51,642 bases of DNA from Dehalococcoidia bacterium UBA1328 (lineage in GTDB: Bacteria; Chloroflexota; Dehalococcoidia; Lucifugimonadales; Lucifugimonadaceae), in contig DBTA01000060.1 in assembly GCA_002306815.1 (NCBI GenBank), forward strand, positions 1-51,642, in the 5' to 3' direction. Shown one piece after another: positions 25,592 through 34,478 of the stretch. Each line of letters opens with the position of its first letter. The first letter of the stretch is position 1. The notes below the pieces were generated by a model that saw only the letters and a list, made by a program, of their open reading frames with translations, had not been told where the DNA came from and ran no database searches. The position numbers and the translations under genes are program-made.

Positions 25592-27349
25592 ATGGATAAC
25601 AGTTCGTTCTCAAAAGTGCTGGCAGACGTTGCAGTACTAATGCAGGCACGAGGCGATAACGTCTTTAAGGTTCGTGCTCACTCGAAGGCATCTGACACGA
25701 TCAAAAGCCTGTCGTACCCGATCGCGAATATTGCACATGATGCTGAAAAATTAGGCGAACTTACCGGTTTTGGAGCCGGAATTATCCAAGTCGTCCAAGA
25801 AATTGGAAACACAGGCAAACTTGGACTATTAGATGAGCTACTAGAAGAACTCCCCGATGGAGTTCTTGAACTGGTTCAGATCCCCGGGATCGGCCCCAAG
25901 ACTGCGGTGACTGCTGCGAATGAGCTCGGAATTTCCAGCTACGGGGATCTAGCTTCTTCGATCGAGGCAGGTGAGTTTCAACGACTCCCTCGGATCAGCA
26001 AGAAGGGCGCAGTTCAAATTCTTCGTCACGCGAATATGCGAATAGTGCAGGGCAGCCGAATCGGACTTGGATCTGCGAATGACGCTTCCCAGCGGGTCAT
26101 CTCCGAGCTAAAAAACAGATGCGGTGAAGTAGGAAAGATCGAAGCGGCAGGTAGTCTTCGGCGCGCCGCTGAACTTGTTGGGGATATCAATCTTGTTTGC
26201 GAATCAGAATCTCCCGAGATCGCCTCAAAAATAATCGACGCTTTCACCACGCTCTCCAATGTTAATGAAGTATTGGAGTTCGATGATTCTAGGGCGATTT
26301 TCGTGAATCTAGAAGGACTGAGATTTTCGATCCAAATTGTCGAACCTGACGCTTATGCGTCGGCGCTCGTATATGCAACTGGGTCGATCGATCATGGTGA
26401 TTCACTTGTTGAGATTGCCGATGAACTGGGCTTGTCTCTCACTCCAAAGGGGTTGTTTGATGCTGGAGATCAGTCTCTCGTACCGATGTCGACTGAATCC
26501 GACGTTTACCAACGACTCGGCTTAAGTTTTGTGCCGCCGGAAATGCGGGAAAACAAGAGTGAAATGGAACGAGCTAAATCTGGCGATTTTGACTGGATTG
26601 TTTCTCTGGATGACATACGTGGCGATCTTCACATTCACACCAACTGGTCTGACGGCCGATTCAGCATGGAGGAGATGGTCGAGGCTGCTACCGAGCGCGG
26701 TCTTGAATACATAGCGGTAACCGATCACTCACCGAGTGCCACGGTGGCGAACGGACTCGATCCCGACATGCTTCTTGCCCACAACGATGCGGTAAAAGAC
26801 CTTGCTGAATCATCCAATTTGCGTCTACTGACCGGAACTGAAATGGACATCAAGCCGGACGGGTCTCTTGACTACTCAGACGAGTTGCTGGCGGATCTAG
26901 ATATTGTGATTGCCTCAATCCATTCCGGGATGGATCAGGACAGTGCAACCATGACCCAAAGAGTCATCGACGCGATGGAAAGCCCGCACGTAGACGTGAT
27001 TTGTCATCTCACGGCAAGGTTGCTAGGTAAGCGGGCACCGGTTGAAATTGACGTAGAAGCAGTTTTCGAAGCGGCTGTCAGAACCGGAACGGTACTTGAA
27101 ATAAACGCGTCGCCTGATCGACTTGATTTGCGAGCTGACCACGTACGTCGGGCCAATGAACTGGGTGTACTCTTTGCAATCAATACCGACTCGCATCGCA
27201 CCTGGCAGTTCGACAATATGAGGTACGGCGTGAGCACGGCCGTTCGAGGTTGGGTCGAAGCCGATCGGGTAATAAATACCTTCCAATACGCAGAGCTAAA
27301 GGCGTTTCTGGCGTTGCCAAAATCGCAACGCTATGCATTCAACGAATAA
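25592..27349 (+). CDS. polX: PolX-type protein: degenerate family-X polymerase domain plus PHP phosphoesterase
   Basis: 585 residues in the bacterial PolX layout: N-terminal helical 8-kDa-like domain (1-90), HhH motif 'IPGIGPKTA' (97-105), nucleotidyltransferase palm (about 180-310) and C-terminal PHP domain (343-585). PHP metal motifs are intact: H347-x-H349 ('DLHIHTNWSDG'), 'TDHS' at 377, and later 'NTDSH'. The polymerase site is not: the GDID motif reads D198-I-N200, and the third aspartate (VDLR in relatives) reads S246-I-Q. Two of three metal-binding carboxylates are missing, so nucleotide addition is doubtful while 3'-5' exonuclease/phosphoesterase activity could remain. It overlaps the next gene by 17 bases. 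Confidence 0.9.
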   Translation: MDNSSFSKVLADVAVLMQARGDNVFKVRAHSKASDTIKSLSYPIANIAHDAEKLGELTGFGAGIIQVVQEIGNTGKLGLLDELLEELPDGVLELVQIPGIGPKTAVTAANELGISSYGDLASSIEAGEFQRLPRISKKGAVQILRHANMRIVQGSRIGLGSANDASQRVISELKNRCGEVGKIEAAGSLRRAAELVGDINLVCESESPEIASKIIDAFTTLSNVNEVLEFDDSRAIFVNLEGLRFSIQIVEPDAYASALVYATGSIDHGDSLVEIADELGLSLTPKGLFDAGDQSLVPMSTESDVYQRLGLSFVPPEMRENKSEMERAKSGDFDWIVSLDDIRGDLHIHTNWSDGRFSMEEMVEAATERGLEYIAVTDHSPSATVANGLDPDMLLAHNDAVKDLAESSNLRLLTGTEMDIKPDGSLDYSDELLADLDIVIASIHSGMDQDSATMTQRVIDAMESPHVDVICHLTARLLGKRAPVEIDVEAVFEAAVRTGTVLEINASPDRLDLRADHVRRANELGVLFAINTDSHRTWQFDNMRYGVSTAVRGWVEADRVINTFQYAELKAFLALPKSQRYAFNE

Positions 27350-28157
27350 CGTGGTCAATAGTCAACAGACAAAATCATCAACGGAAGCGCTGGCTGTAGA
27401 AGCCAGTCAGATGATCGCAGAGCTCAAGTTTGAGCTCGAGATTGTCGAAATCGGTGGCGAACGATGGAAGACGTCTGTTCTCGAAACTATCGCCAAATGG
27501 CCATTTGCCAGCGAACGTTTCGACGGAGAGCACCTCGAATACTTGATCGGTGGAGAAGCGTTTGATTGGCGACTACTGGCATCGAGGTTGCTACGCGAGT
27601 GTTGGCATTCGATTGATCGACAACAATGGTGGGACTGGCTTGCCGATCCCGTGTTATTCGGCGGCTTTGAAGAGCCCGAGTTTATGCGAGCTGTTGGGGT
27701 CGATAAGTTTCGAGCTCACCTCTCATATTTTTACGGCGTAACTGTAGAGCAGTCTCTAATCGCTGCAATAGAAGAGGAAATAACGCATCGGCGTGTTGCA
27801 GGTGGTAGACAATTGAGCGATCTGGCTCTCGAGCAGGCGTACGAAACTCTCTACGGTAACTCTATAGATCAGCTCTGGGAGGTCTATAAGCTCGAAGCAG
27901 GGGTCCGGCCTGCGCGTCCCGGATGGCGCCACAGAGATGAACACAGTCTGGGGTTAGAAGACGCGTTCACTTACTGGTTGTTCAAACTGCGCATGGAGCA
28001 GTCTGACCCAGCGAAGATTGCCAGTGATACACGTAAAGGGCTGGCGAAGCTTGAACGGATGCGACAGAACAACATTCGTCGATTGGCGATGGTTCGATCC
28101 GACGAAATGCAAAAGCAAATGAATACACGTCGTCGCAAATCTCGCCGGACCAAATAA
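27333..28157 (+). CDS. Hypothetical protein, translationally coupled to polX
   Basis: 274 residues, not recognised. No signal peptide or membrane segment. The middle is rich in Trp and acidic residues ('ECWHSIDRQQWWDWLADP', about 90-107). The C terminus is strongly basic ('NTRRRKSRRTK'), which suggests nucleic-acid binding. Start lies 17 bases inside the end of polX, so co-translation is likely. No terminator-like hairpin is obvious at its end before the T-box leader of valS. Confidence 0.6.
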   Translation: MHSTNNVVNSQQTKSSTEALAVEASQMIAELKFELEIVEIGGERWKTSVLETIAKWPFASERFDGEHLEYLIGGEAFDWRLLASRLLRECWHSIDRQQWWDWLADPVLFGGFEEPEFMRAVGVDKFRAHLSYFYGVTVEQSLIAAIEEEITHRRVAGGRQLSDLALEQAYETLYGNSIDQLWEVYKLEAGVRPARPGWRHRDEHSLGLEDAFTYWLFKLRMEQSDPAKIASDTRKGLAKLERMRQNNIRRLAMVRSDEMQKQMNTRRRKSRRTK

Positions 28158-28189
28158 CCGTCTTCTCAATTGAGCTTTCCAGTGTGAGT

Positions 28190-28508
28190 AGAATTTGCCA
28201 TTGCAATCGAGTCTTACAGCGGCTAATCTGAAAGTGATATTGAAACATCTTCGACGAGAAGTAGTAGCGATAACGCTGGGATTCAGAGAACCGGTGGTTG
28301 GTGCAAACCGGTGCCCGAGCAATCGTGAAGTCGTCTCTGAGTCGGCACACTGAACCTTTTCAAAGAGCAAGTAAGTATGCCCGTTGGCACCGTTACAGCC
28401 GAATGAGCGGTTCATTCCCACCAGATTGGGTTTGAACAACTGAGGTGGTACCGCGGTTAACCCGTCCTTTGATGAAGCAAATTGCTTCTGAAATGGATGG
28501 GTTTTTTT
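28190..28508 (+). ncRNA. T-box riboswitch leader of valS (Val specifier GUC)
   Basis: A complete T-box leader. Stem I contains the AGTA half of the specifier-loop S-turn (AGTAGTA near 28260-28266) and, on the return strand, GAA followed directly by GTC (28330-28332), a valine codon. The distal part 'GAACCGGTGGTTGGTGCAAACCGG' spans about 28290-28313 (an AGAGA-like and GGTTGGTGC-type stem I end). The T-box core AGGTGGTACCGCGG is at 28443-28456. Its bulge bases TGGT would pair with an ACCA tRNA end, matching the A discriminator of tRNA-Val. Uncharged tRNA-Val binding would favour the antiterminator and allow valS expression. Confidence 0.93.
28459..28508 (+). terminator. T-box regulated intrinsic terminator
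   Basis: AACCCGTCC (28459-28467) pairs with GGATGGGTT (28495-28503), one G-T pair, followed by a run of T residues ending at 28508. An inner stem GAAGCAA/TTGCTTC extends it. The left arm lies just after the T-box core, so the terminator and antiterminator are mutually exclusive. Confidence 0.9.
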
Positions 28509-28532
28509 GTGTCCGAAAATTCGGAATAATTT

Positions 28533-31217
28533 ATGACCGAATGGTCAAGCAGGAAAAGAATCGAATTGAAATCGATACTGTTTAGTGATCTACCAAAGCG
28601 CTTCGACATCAACGAGCGCGAGCAGTACTGGCGCAAGCGATGGAGCGAACTTGGAGTGGAGAAGCGTGACCCGAACGCGCCGCGCGAAAAGTCGTTTGTG
28701 ATCGACTCACCACCACCGACCGTGAGTGGATCTTTACATATTGGTCACATCTTTTCCTACACACACCAGGATTTGCTGGCTCGGTACAAGCGAATGGCTG
28801 GTTGGAACGTTGCGTACCCAATGGGATGGGACGACAACGGTCTTCCGACCGAGCGCCGCGTTCAAAATTACTTTGGCGTACGAGCGGAGCGTAACGTTCC
28901 TTACATCGAGAACCTCCATGTTGAGGTAGCGCGTAAAGAGCTCGGTCTGAAAAAAAACCAGCAGCTGGTCATTAGCCGCCAGAACTTTATCGAATTCTGC
29001 CAGGTTGTGACCGAGATGGACGAGATCGTCTTCAAGGAGACGTTCGACCGGATGGGTTACTCGATCGACTGGAGCGATGAATACGCAACCATTGACGATA
29101 AGAGTCGTCGTATCGCACAGCGCAGCTTCCTGGATTTGTTCAAAAAAGGTCATGTTTACCAGCTAGAATCACCGACAATGTGGGACGTGGATTTTCAGAC
29201 CGCAGTTGCCCAGGCAGAGGTCGAGGATCGTGAAAAGGGCGGGGCGTATCACGACATTGAATTCGGAGTGTTTGAAGAGGGCGCACCGGTAACGAATTTC
29301 GTTATTTCAACCACTCGACCGGAACTACTCGCGGCGTGTGTAGGTATTACAGCTCACCCGGATGATGAGCGGTTCAAAGGATTGTTTGGTAAGCACGCTG
29401 TTACACCCGGATTCTTCGCCAAGGTTCCGATTTTTCCAAGTACTGAAGCCGACCCCGAAAAAGGAACCGGAATTCTGATGGTGTGTACCTTCGGCGATCA
29501 GACTGACGTTGCGTGGTGGCGAAAAGAAGGACTGGAACTTCGCCAAATAATGGGCCGAAACGGTCGAATTCTCGATAAAAAGTTTGGAGATGACGGTTGG
29601 GAGAGCCTGAATCCGGAAAAAGCTAACGAGAATTACCAGACAATCGTTGGTAAGCGCACGCCGTCGGCGAAATCTCTGGTTGTTGAAATGATGCGCAAGC
29701 CGGAAAACTCGGCAACAGGTAATGGCGCTCCCCTCAAGGATGAGCCTCGGCAGATCCAGCATACCGTTCGCTATTACGAGAAGGGTGACAGCCCGCTCGA
29801 ATATCTAACAACCCGTCAGTGGTTCGTTCGAATGCTCGACAAAACCGATCAAATGATTGAGATGGGTCGCCAGATTACCTGGCATCCGGAGTTCATGCGT
29901 AAACGGTTCGAAAACTGGACTGAAAATCTTAACGTCGACTGGTGTATCTCTCGCCAGCGATATTTCGGCGTTCCAATCCCAGTCTGGTATCCATTGGACG
30001 ATGAGGGAGAGCCTAAGTACGACGAAGTTATCGTTGCAGGTGAAGATATGCTGCCGGTTGACCCGGAATCGGCGACGGCACCTGGCTATGAAGAAAGACA
30101 AAGAGGCGTTCCGGGAGGATTCACGGGAGAGCCGGACATTTTCGACACGTGGTTCACGTCGTCTTTGAGCCCGCAAACCGTTGCTCGCTGGGGCGATGAG
30201 GATGACGAAATGAACTCGTTATTCCCTATGGATATTCGTCCGCAGGGTCACGACATTATTCGGACCTGGGCGTTTTACACGATCGCCAAGGCAATGTTGC
30301 ACCAGGAAACCGTTCCCTGGCACAACATAAACCTCTCTGGATGGGTTCTTGATCCGGATCGCAAAAAGATGTCGAAATCTAAGGGGAACGTGATCACGCC
30401 GGTCGATACGCTCGATAGGTTTGGTGCTGACGCCGTTCGCTACTGGTCGGCATCGTTCAAGCTTGGCACGGACGCTGCCCACGATGAAGCCATTTTCAAG
30501 ATTGGCGGAAAGCTTGTTACAAAGCTGTACAACGCTGGAAAATTCGTTCTTGCGCAGACGGCGGAAGACGGCCCAATAACCAACGAACTCGACAAAGCGT
30601 TTGTCGCTGAATTGAAAAATGTTGTTCGTATTGCCGGAGAATCGTTTGAAAAATTCGAGTTCTCGGTTGCCCTTCAAGAGACTGAAAAGTTCTTTTGGGG
30701 AGCATTTACAGACAACTACATCGAACTACTCAAGCGGCGATCTCGTTCAGAGGATGATCCCGAGGGTAGGACGTCGGCAGTCGCTACTTTACGGCTAGGA
30801 TTGAACGTTGTATTGCGATTGTTTGCGCCAGTTGTACCAACCATTGCCGACGAAGTATGGAGCTGGGTATTCGCAGAGGAGACCGGTCATCCTTCGATCC
30901 ATAAGAGTCCTTGGCCAACGGTCGAAGAATTGGACGCGATCGGCGCACCCGAGATCGAAGGGTCGTTCCACGCTGCTTGCGACGCCATCGCCGCAATTCG
31001 CAAAGCAAAAACCGAAGCAGGTGTTAGCCTGAACCGAGAACTCTTGAGCCTTGTTTTGGAAGCTGATCAGTCAGGCAGAGACGATCTTCGTCTGGTGCTC
31101 GATGACGTGGCAGCAGCAGGTGGCGCAACGGCTATTGATTTCGCTGAGGGTACGCCATCAGCGGACTGGCGATACACGGCTCAAATCGAACACGCGGAAC
31201 AGCCAGCGAAGAAGTAA
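28533..31217 (+). CDS. valS: Valyl-tRNA synthetase
   Basis: 894 residues. Charges tRNA-Val. Class I signatures: H69-I-G-H72 in 'SGSLHIGHIF' and K612-M-S-K-S616 in 'DRKKMSKSKGN'. The editing domain lies between ('STTRPELLAACVGI' near 262). Anticodon-binding region 'EKFFWGAFTDNYIELLKRR' near 715-735. The C-terminal coiled-coil arm is absent or very short. The leader is a T-box whose specifier is a valine codon, which supports ValS over the similar IleS or LeuS. Confidence 0.96.
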   Translation: MTEWSSRKRIELKSILFSDLPKRFDINEREQYWRKRWSELGVEKRDPNAPREKSFVIDSPPPTVSGSLHIGHIFSYTHQDLLARYKRMAGWNVAYPMGWDDNGLPTERRVQNYFGVRAERNVPYIENLHVEVARKELGLKKNQQLVISRQNFIEFCQVVTEMDEIVFKETFDRMGYSIDWSDEYATIDDKSRRIAQRSFLDLFKKGHVYQLESPTMWDVDFQTAVAQAEVEDREKGGAYHDIEFGVFEEGAPVTNFVISTTRPELLAACVGITAHPDDERFKGLFGKHAVTPGFFAKVPIFPSTEADPEKGTGILMVCTFGDQTDVAWWRKEGLELRQIMGRNGRILDKKFGDDGWESLNPEKANENYQTIVGKRTPSAKSLVVEMMRKPENSATGNGAPLKDEPRQIQHTVRYYEKGDSPLEYLTTRQWFVRMLDKTDQMIEMGRQITWHPEFMRKRFENWTENLNVDWCISRQRYFGVPIPVWYPLDDEGEPKYDEVIVAGEDMLPVDPESATAPGYEERQRGVPGGFTGEPDIFDTWFTSSLSPQTVARWGDEDDEMNSLFPMDIRPQGHDIIRTWAFYTIAKAMLHQETVPWHNINLSGWVLDPDRKKMSKSKGNVITPVDTLDRFGADAVRYWSASFKLGTDAAHDEAIFKIGGKLVTKLYNAGKFVLAQTAEDGPITNELDKAFVAELKNVVRIAGESFEKFEFSVALQETEKFFWGAFTDNYIELLKRRSRSEDDPEGRTSAVATLRLGLNVVLRLFAPVVPTIADEVWSWVFAEETGHPSIHKSPWPTVEELDAIGAPEIEGSFHAACDAIAAIRKAKTEAGVSLNRELLSLVLEADQSGRDDLRLVLDDVAAAGGATAIDFAEGTPSADWRYTAQIEHAEQPAKK

Positions 31218-31251
31218 CAGGTAGTGGAAACTGTATGGTATTCGGAGAGCA

Positions 31252-31938
31252 CTAACTCTTCGACTTCCACCCCTCCCAATTTTCGATCGTGAAGTTGGGC
31301 ATCGAGAAAAATTTGTGGCTGGCGGCTTCTTTAGCGCGAACCTCGGCACACATTTTTGCGACATCGACCGCTTCTTCAACCGGCACTCGTGTCGCTCCGT
31401 CCGCGTCGCAGACGAGAATGTCTCCCGGATTGATCTGAAGGCTGGCGACCGTTACTGGGATTTCGTGTTCAATCATGTTGAACGGACCGTGTCCAGGAAC
31501 TCGTCCAGTCGCCCACAATGGCAGTCCTGCCTTTTCGATTCCCGGGATGTCGCGCGCGTTGCCTTCCACCAGCGCACCAACCGCACCAAGCGCGCTCATT
31601 TGGAATGCCATGCCATCGCCAATGATGGCACCTCGGCTGGGCACTTCATCAATGTCTTGCTGGGCCACGATTATAGGAACGTTTGCTCTGGCGATTGAAT
31701 CGAAATAGTCGGTTCTTGCGTACCCATCGCTGTTTGAACCGGTTATGGGTGTCCAGGTCGAGGTCAAAGCATAGCCAACGGCAGGTTTTTCATTTGGCGA
31801 GATATACTGCCGAAGTCGCGGGTCGGTGTAGTCGATGTCAGCGTGGACGTATCCACGGACAATAATTCCGGCGTTCTGAACAGTCGCCGAATCGTATGCA
31901 GCCAGCGCCTCAATAACGGAGCTATCGACTGTTTTCAT
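31252..31938 (-). CDS. RraA-family protein (HMG/oxaloacetate aldolase-like)
   Basis: 228 residues of the RraA fold. Family marks: 'YDSATVQNAGII' near 15-26, 'AIIGDGMAFQMSALGAVGALVEGNARDIPGIEKAGLPLWATGRVPG' region (about 103-150; key G-N-A-R-D substrate/metal segment), and 'NPGDILVCDADGATRVP' near 165-182. Members include the RNase E regulator RraA and 4-hydroxy-4-methyl-2-oxoglutarate aldolases; most are the latter type or unknown. A catabolic aldolase fits the window's other small-molecule genes. The gene ends 30 bases from the convergent end of valS. Confidence 0.85.
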   Translation of the reverse strand: MKTVDSSVIEALAAYDSATVQNAGIIVRGYVHADIDYTDPRLRQYISPNEKPAVGYALTSTWTPITGSNSDGYARTDYFDSIARANVPIIVAQQDIDEVPSRGAIIGDGMAFQMSALGAVGALVEGNARDIPGIEKAGLPLWATGRVPGHGPFNMIEHEIPVTVASLQINPGDILVCDADGATRVPVEEAVDVAKMCAEVRAKEAASHKFFSMPNFTIENWEGWKSKS

Positions 31939-31943
31939 GGCGG

Positions 31944-32216
31944 CTATTTCTCCAGTGAAACAATATCAGGTTCGATTGAAAGCATGTCTCCTGGGAAGAA
32001 CTCACGCCATGGCTCGAACTGCTCGACGAACGTGCGCCCTTCCTCTACAGAGTCGAGTCCTTTAATCGCCCTGCCAGGATCGTAACCGGTCGTCTTTGCC
32101 AACGCCTCGATACCTCGTTTAGTGGTTCGTACACCACCAACTGAGAACGTATCGCCTTCATCGTTTTCAACGATCAGGTCGAATCCCTTTTTCTTCTGCT
32201 TCCAGTAAAGACGCAT
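31944..32216 (-). CDS. Hypothetical small protein upstream of the RraA-like gene
   Basis: 90 residues, not recognised. Begins MRLYWKQKKKGFDLIVENDEGD and contains 'FSVGGVRTTKRGIEALAKTTGYDPGRA'. Soluble, no signal peptide, no Cys. It sits 5 bases upstream of the RraA-like gene, so it is in the same transcript. Confidence 0.6.
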   Translation of the reverse strand: MRLYWKQKKKGFDLIVENDEGDTFSVGGVRTTKRGIEALAKTTGYDPGRAIKGLDSVEEGRTFVEQFEPWREFFPGDMLSIEPDIVSLEK

Positions 32217-32340
32217 CGAACACCTTGATTATGCAGGCACACCGTGCCATAAGTTAGTTGGTCATTAACTGCATATTTTATGCGCGAGAACGGACGGTAG
32301 GGTGATAGCTGGGCAAAGAGACTTCCTTGAAAAGCTCAGA

Positions 32341-33573
32341 CTATTCAGAAAGTAGCGGGAGGGCGCGGTCGAGTATTGCGTGAGCGACGTCGGCTTTCGG
32401 CATGATCGGCTGCGGTTCGGTAACACCGTTTGCATCGACAAAAGTGACTTTATTCGTGTCGGTGCCAAATCCGCTACCTGGCTCAATTACGTTGTTGGCC
32501 ACCACAAACGCAGCGCCCTTGGGAGCCGCCTTGGCTTGCGCATTTTCTTCAAGGTCATTTGTTTCAGCAGCGAAGGCAACTTTTACAAGCTTGGGACCTG
32601 TTGCCAGCGGCATAAAGTCTTCGACCTTGAAAAGTTCGAGCGACATTGTTCCCGAATCTTTCTTCTTAATCTTGGAGTCAGCAACATTTACCGGACTGAA
32701 GTCGGAAATTGCCGCGGCCATGACCAATAGATCGGCGTTTTTTGAAGCGGGAACTATGACATTGCGCATGTCTTCTACAGTTGCGGTTGACACCACATCG
32801 CAGCCAGCTGGAGCGGGTAAGGCGGCCGCCGTGACGAGCGTAACGTTTGCACCACGATCCCGTGCTGCTTCGGCAATTGCGTAACCCATTTTGCCGGTCG
32901 AACGATTCGAGATAAATCTAACTGGGTCGATAGGCTGCCGTGTTCCACCAGCAGATACTATCACGTTCCTGCCGGTATAGTCTCCGTTTCTTCCAATGGC
33001 CTGTCGAACGAGCCCGACGAGATACTCTGGGTCGACCATCCTGCCTTTACCTACGAGTCCGGAAGCGAGTCGCCCTTCGGCGGGACCCGCGATCTTGACT
33101 CCGTCGCTCTCGAGCGTCGCCACATTTCGTCGATTGGAAGGGCTAGCAAACATATCGGCGTCCATGGCTGGAGCAACGATGACCGGAGCTTCTGTGGCAA
33201 GATATGTCGCAGTCAGCGGATCGTCAGATATCCCGACTGCCAGCTTCGCTAGGGTGTTCGCGGTAGCTGGAGCGATGATGAGGCAATCGGCGCGGAGTGC
33301 TAGTGCGACATGATCAATACTGAGCTCGGAGTTCGCCTCCCAGAGACCGGTCGTTACCGGCCGGTGCGTGAGAGCTTCGAACGTCGACTTCCCGACGAAT
33401 TCTCGGGCTGAAGAGGTCAGAATTACATCAACTGTCGCACCTGTCTGAACTAGTTTGCTGGTAAAGTCGGCTGCTTTGTATGCGGCGATCGATCCTGACA
33501 CGCCCAGCACGACGTTCTTGCCTTCAAGTGGCAGGCGGGAAATGGGTTGGTTTGAACTGTCCACAGGAGTCAT
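32341..33573 (-). CDS. coaBC: Bifunctional phosphopantothenoylcysteine decarboxylase / phosphopantothenate-cysteine ligase
   Basis: 410 residues. CoaC (1-~190) is a flavoprotein decarboxylase: 'VLGVSGSIAAYKA' FMN motif, active-site H88 ('SIDHVAL'). Compared with E. coli Dfp (offset 13), N125 of the PAMN motif is D138 here ('PAMDADMF') and C158 is S171 ('RLASGLVGKGRM'). CoaB (about 195-410) ligates cysteine to phosphopantothenate: 'VSAGGTRQPIDPVRFISNRSTGKMG' region and 'MAAAISDF'. Two consecutive steps of CoA synthesis. It is 19 bases downstream of coaX on the same strand. Confidence 0.93.
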   Translation of the reverse strand: MTPVDSSNQPISRLPLEGKNVVLGVSGSIAAYKAADFTSKLVQTGATVDVILTSSAREFVGKSTFEALTHRPVTTGLWEANSELSIDHVALALRADCLIIAPATANTLAKLAVGISDDPLTATYLATEAPVIVAPAMDADMFASPSNRRNVATLESDGVKIAGPAEGRLASGLVGKGRMVDPEYLVGLVRQAIGRNGDYTGRNVIVSAGGTRQPIDPVRFISNRSTGKMGYAIAEAARDRGANVTLVTAAALPAPAGCDVVSTATVEDMRNVIVPASKNADLLVMAAAISDFSPVNVADSKIKKKDSGTMSLELFKVEDFMPLATGPKLVKVAFAAETNDLEENAQAKAAPKGAAFVVANNVIEPGSGFGTDTNKVTFVDANGVTEPQPIMPKADVAHAILDRALPLLSE

Positions 33574-33592
33574 GCTGATTTCCAGCCGGTGA

Positions 33593-34378
33593 CTAGGCGT
33601 TGTTCATTTCATGCACGATTTGAAGTCCAACAAGTGTCAGATCAGGGTTTACGTGGTTGAACGATTCAGTGTGTTCAGCCATGAGGTTTGCCAATCCACC
33701 AGTTGCTACGGTCGTTACCTCATCGGGCGCGTCAGGGTTCAGCTCCACCTTGAATCTAGCGAGCATTCCTTCTATCAGTTCGGCAAAGCCATAGACGAAG
33801 CCCGATTGCATGGATGCAACGGTGCTTCGGCCGATAACGCGATCAGGTGCGACCATTTCAACACGGCGTAGCAGGGAAGTGTTGCGGAACATAGCATCAG
33901 AGGCGATCTCCATACCTGGAGAAATTGCACCGCCAATGTAGTCGCCGTCCGCCGTAATTGCATCGAACACCGTTGCGGTTCCAATATCGACGACGACCAG
34001 CGGACCCCCGTAAATCTGATGAGCTGCTACGGCATCGACTATACGATCAGCCCCAACGTCCTGAGTTCGATCGTAGTGAATTCGAATTCCTGTACGAACT
34101 CCGGGACCAATTACCAGCGGTTCGGCCGTGGTTACTTGAGCGAGAGCGGCAACGTAGGCTTCAGTGAGCGGAGGGACTACCGAGCAAATAACGACTGCGT
34201 CGAAAGAGTCGGGCTCGACGTTCTTTGAACGAAGCACGCCCTGAAGCGCCCAGGCATGTTCGTCGATCGTGCGAGTCTCGCGTGTAGCCAGGCGCCAGGT
34301 TGCAGTGAGTTCCTGACCCTCGAACGCACCTATTGTGATATTCGTGTTGCCGATATCAACGGCGAGTAAATACGTCAC
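33593..34378 (-). CDS. coaX: Type III pantothenate kinase
   Basis: 261 residues. First step of CoA synthesis, ASKHA fold. 'LAVDIGNTNITIGAF' (phosphate-1 motif with D6), 'GADRIVDAVAAHQIYG' near 107, 'VVVDIGTATVFDAI' near 128, and 'GGAISPGMEI' near 149 are the family's motifs. It sits directly before coaBC, so together with acpS and nnrDE this is a coenzyme A / ACP group. Confidence 0.95.
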   Translation of the reverse strand: MTYLLAVDIGNTNITIGAFEGQELTATWRLATRETRTIDEHAWALQGVLRSKNVEPDSFDAVVICSVVPPLTEAYVAALAQVTTAEPLVIGPGVRTGIRIHYDRTQDVGADRIVDAVAAHQIYGGPLVVVDIGTATVFDAITADGDYIGGAISPGMEIASDAMFRNTSLLRRVEMVAPDRVIGRSTVASMQSGFVYGFAELIEGMLARFKVELNPDAPDEVTTVATGGLANLMAEHTESFNHVNPDLTLVGLQIVHEMNNA

Positions 34379-34478
34379 TATTTTCCCAGTATAAGAGGGA
34401 TCTCAGGGAAAGCGGAGCGAAATACACGCGAACGGGTTGAAAAGTTCGGTGGAGTAAGATCAACGTGGAGTCGGCGTT

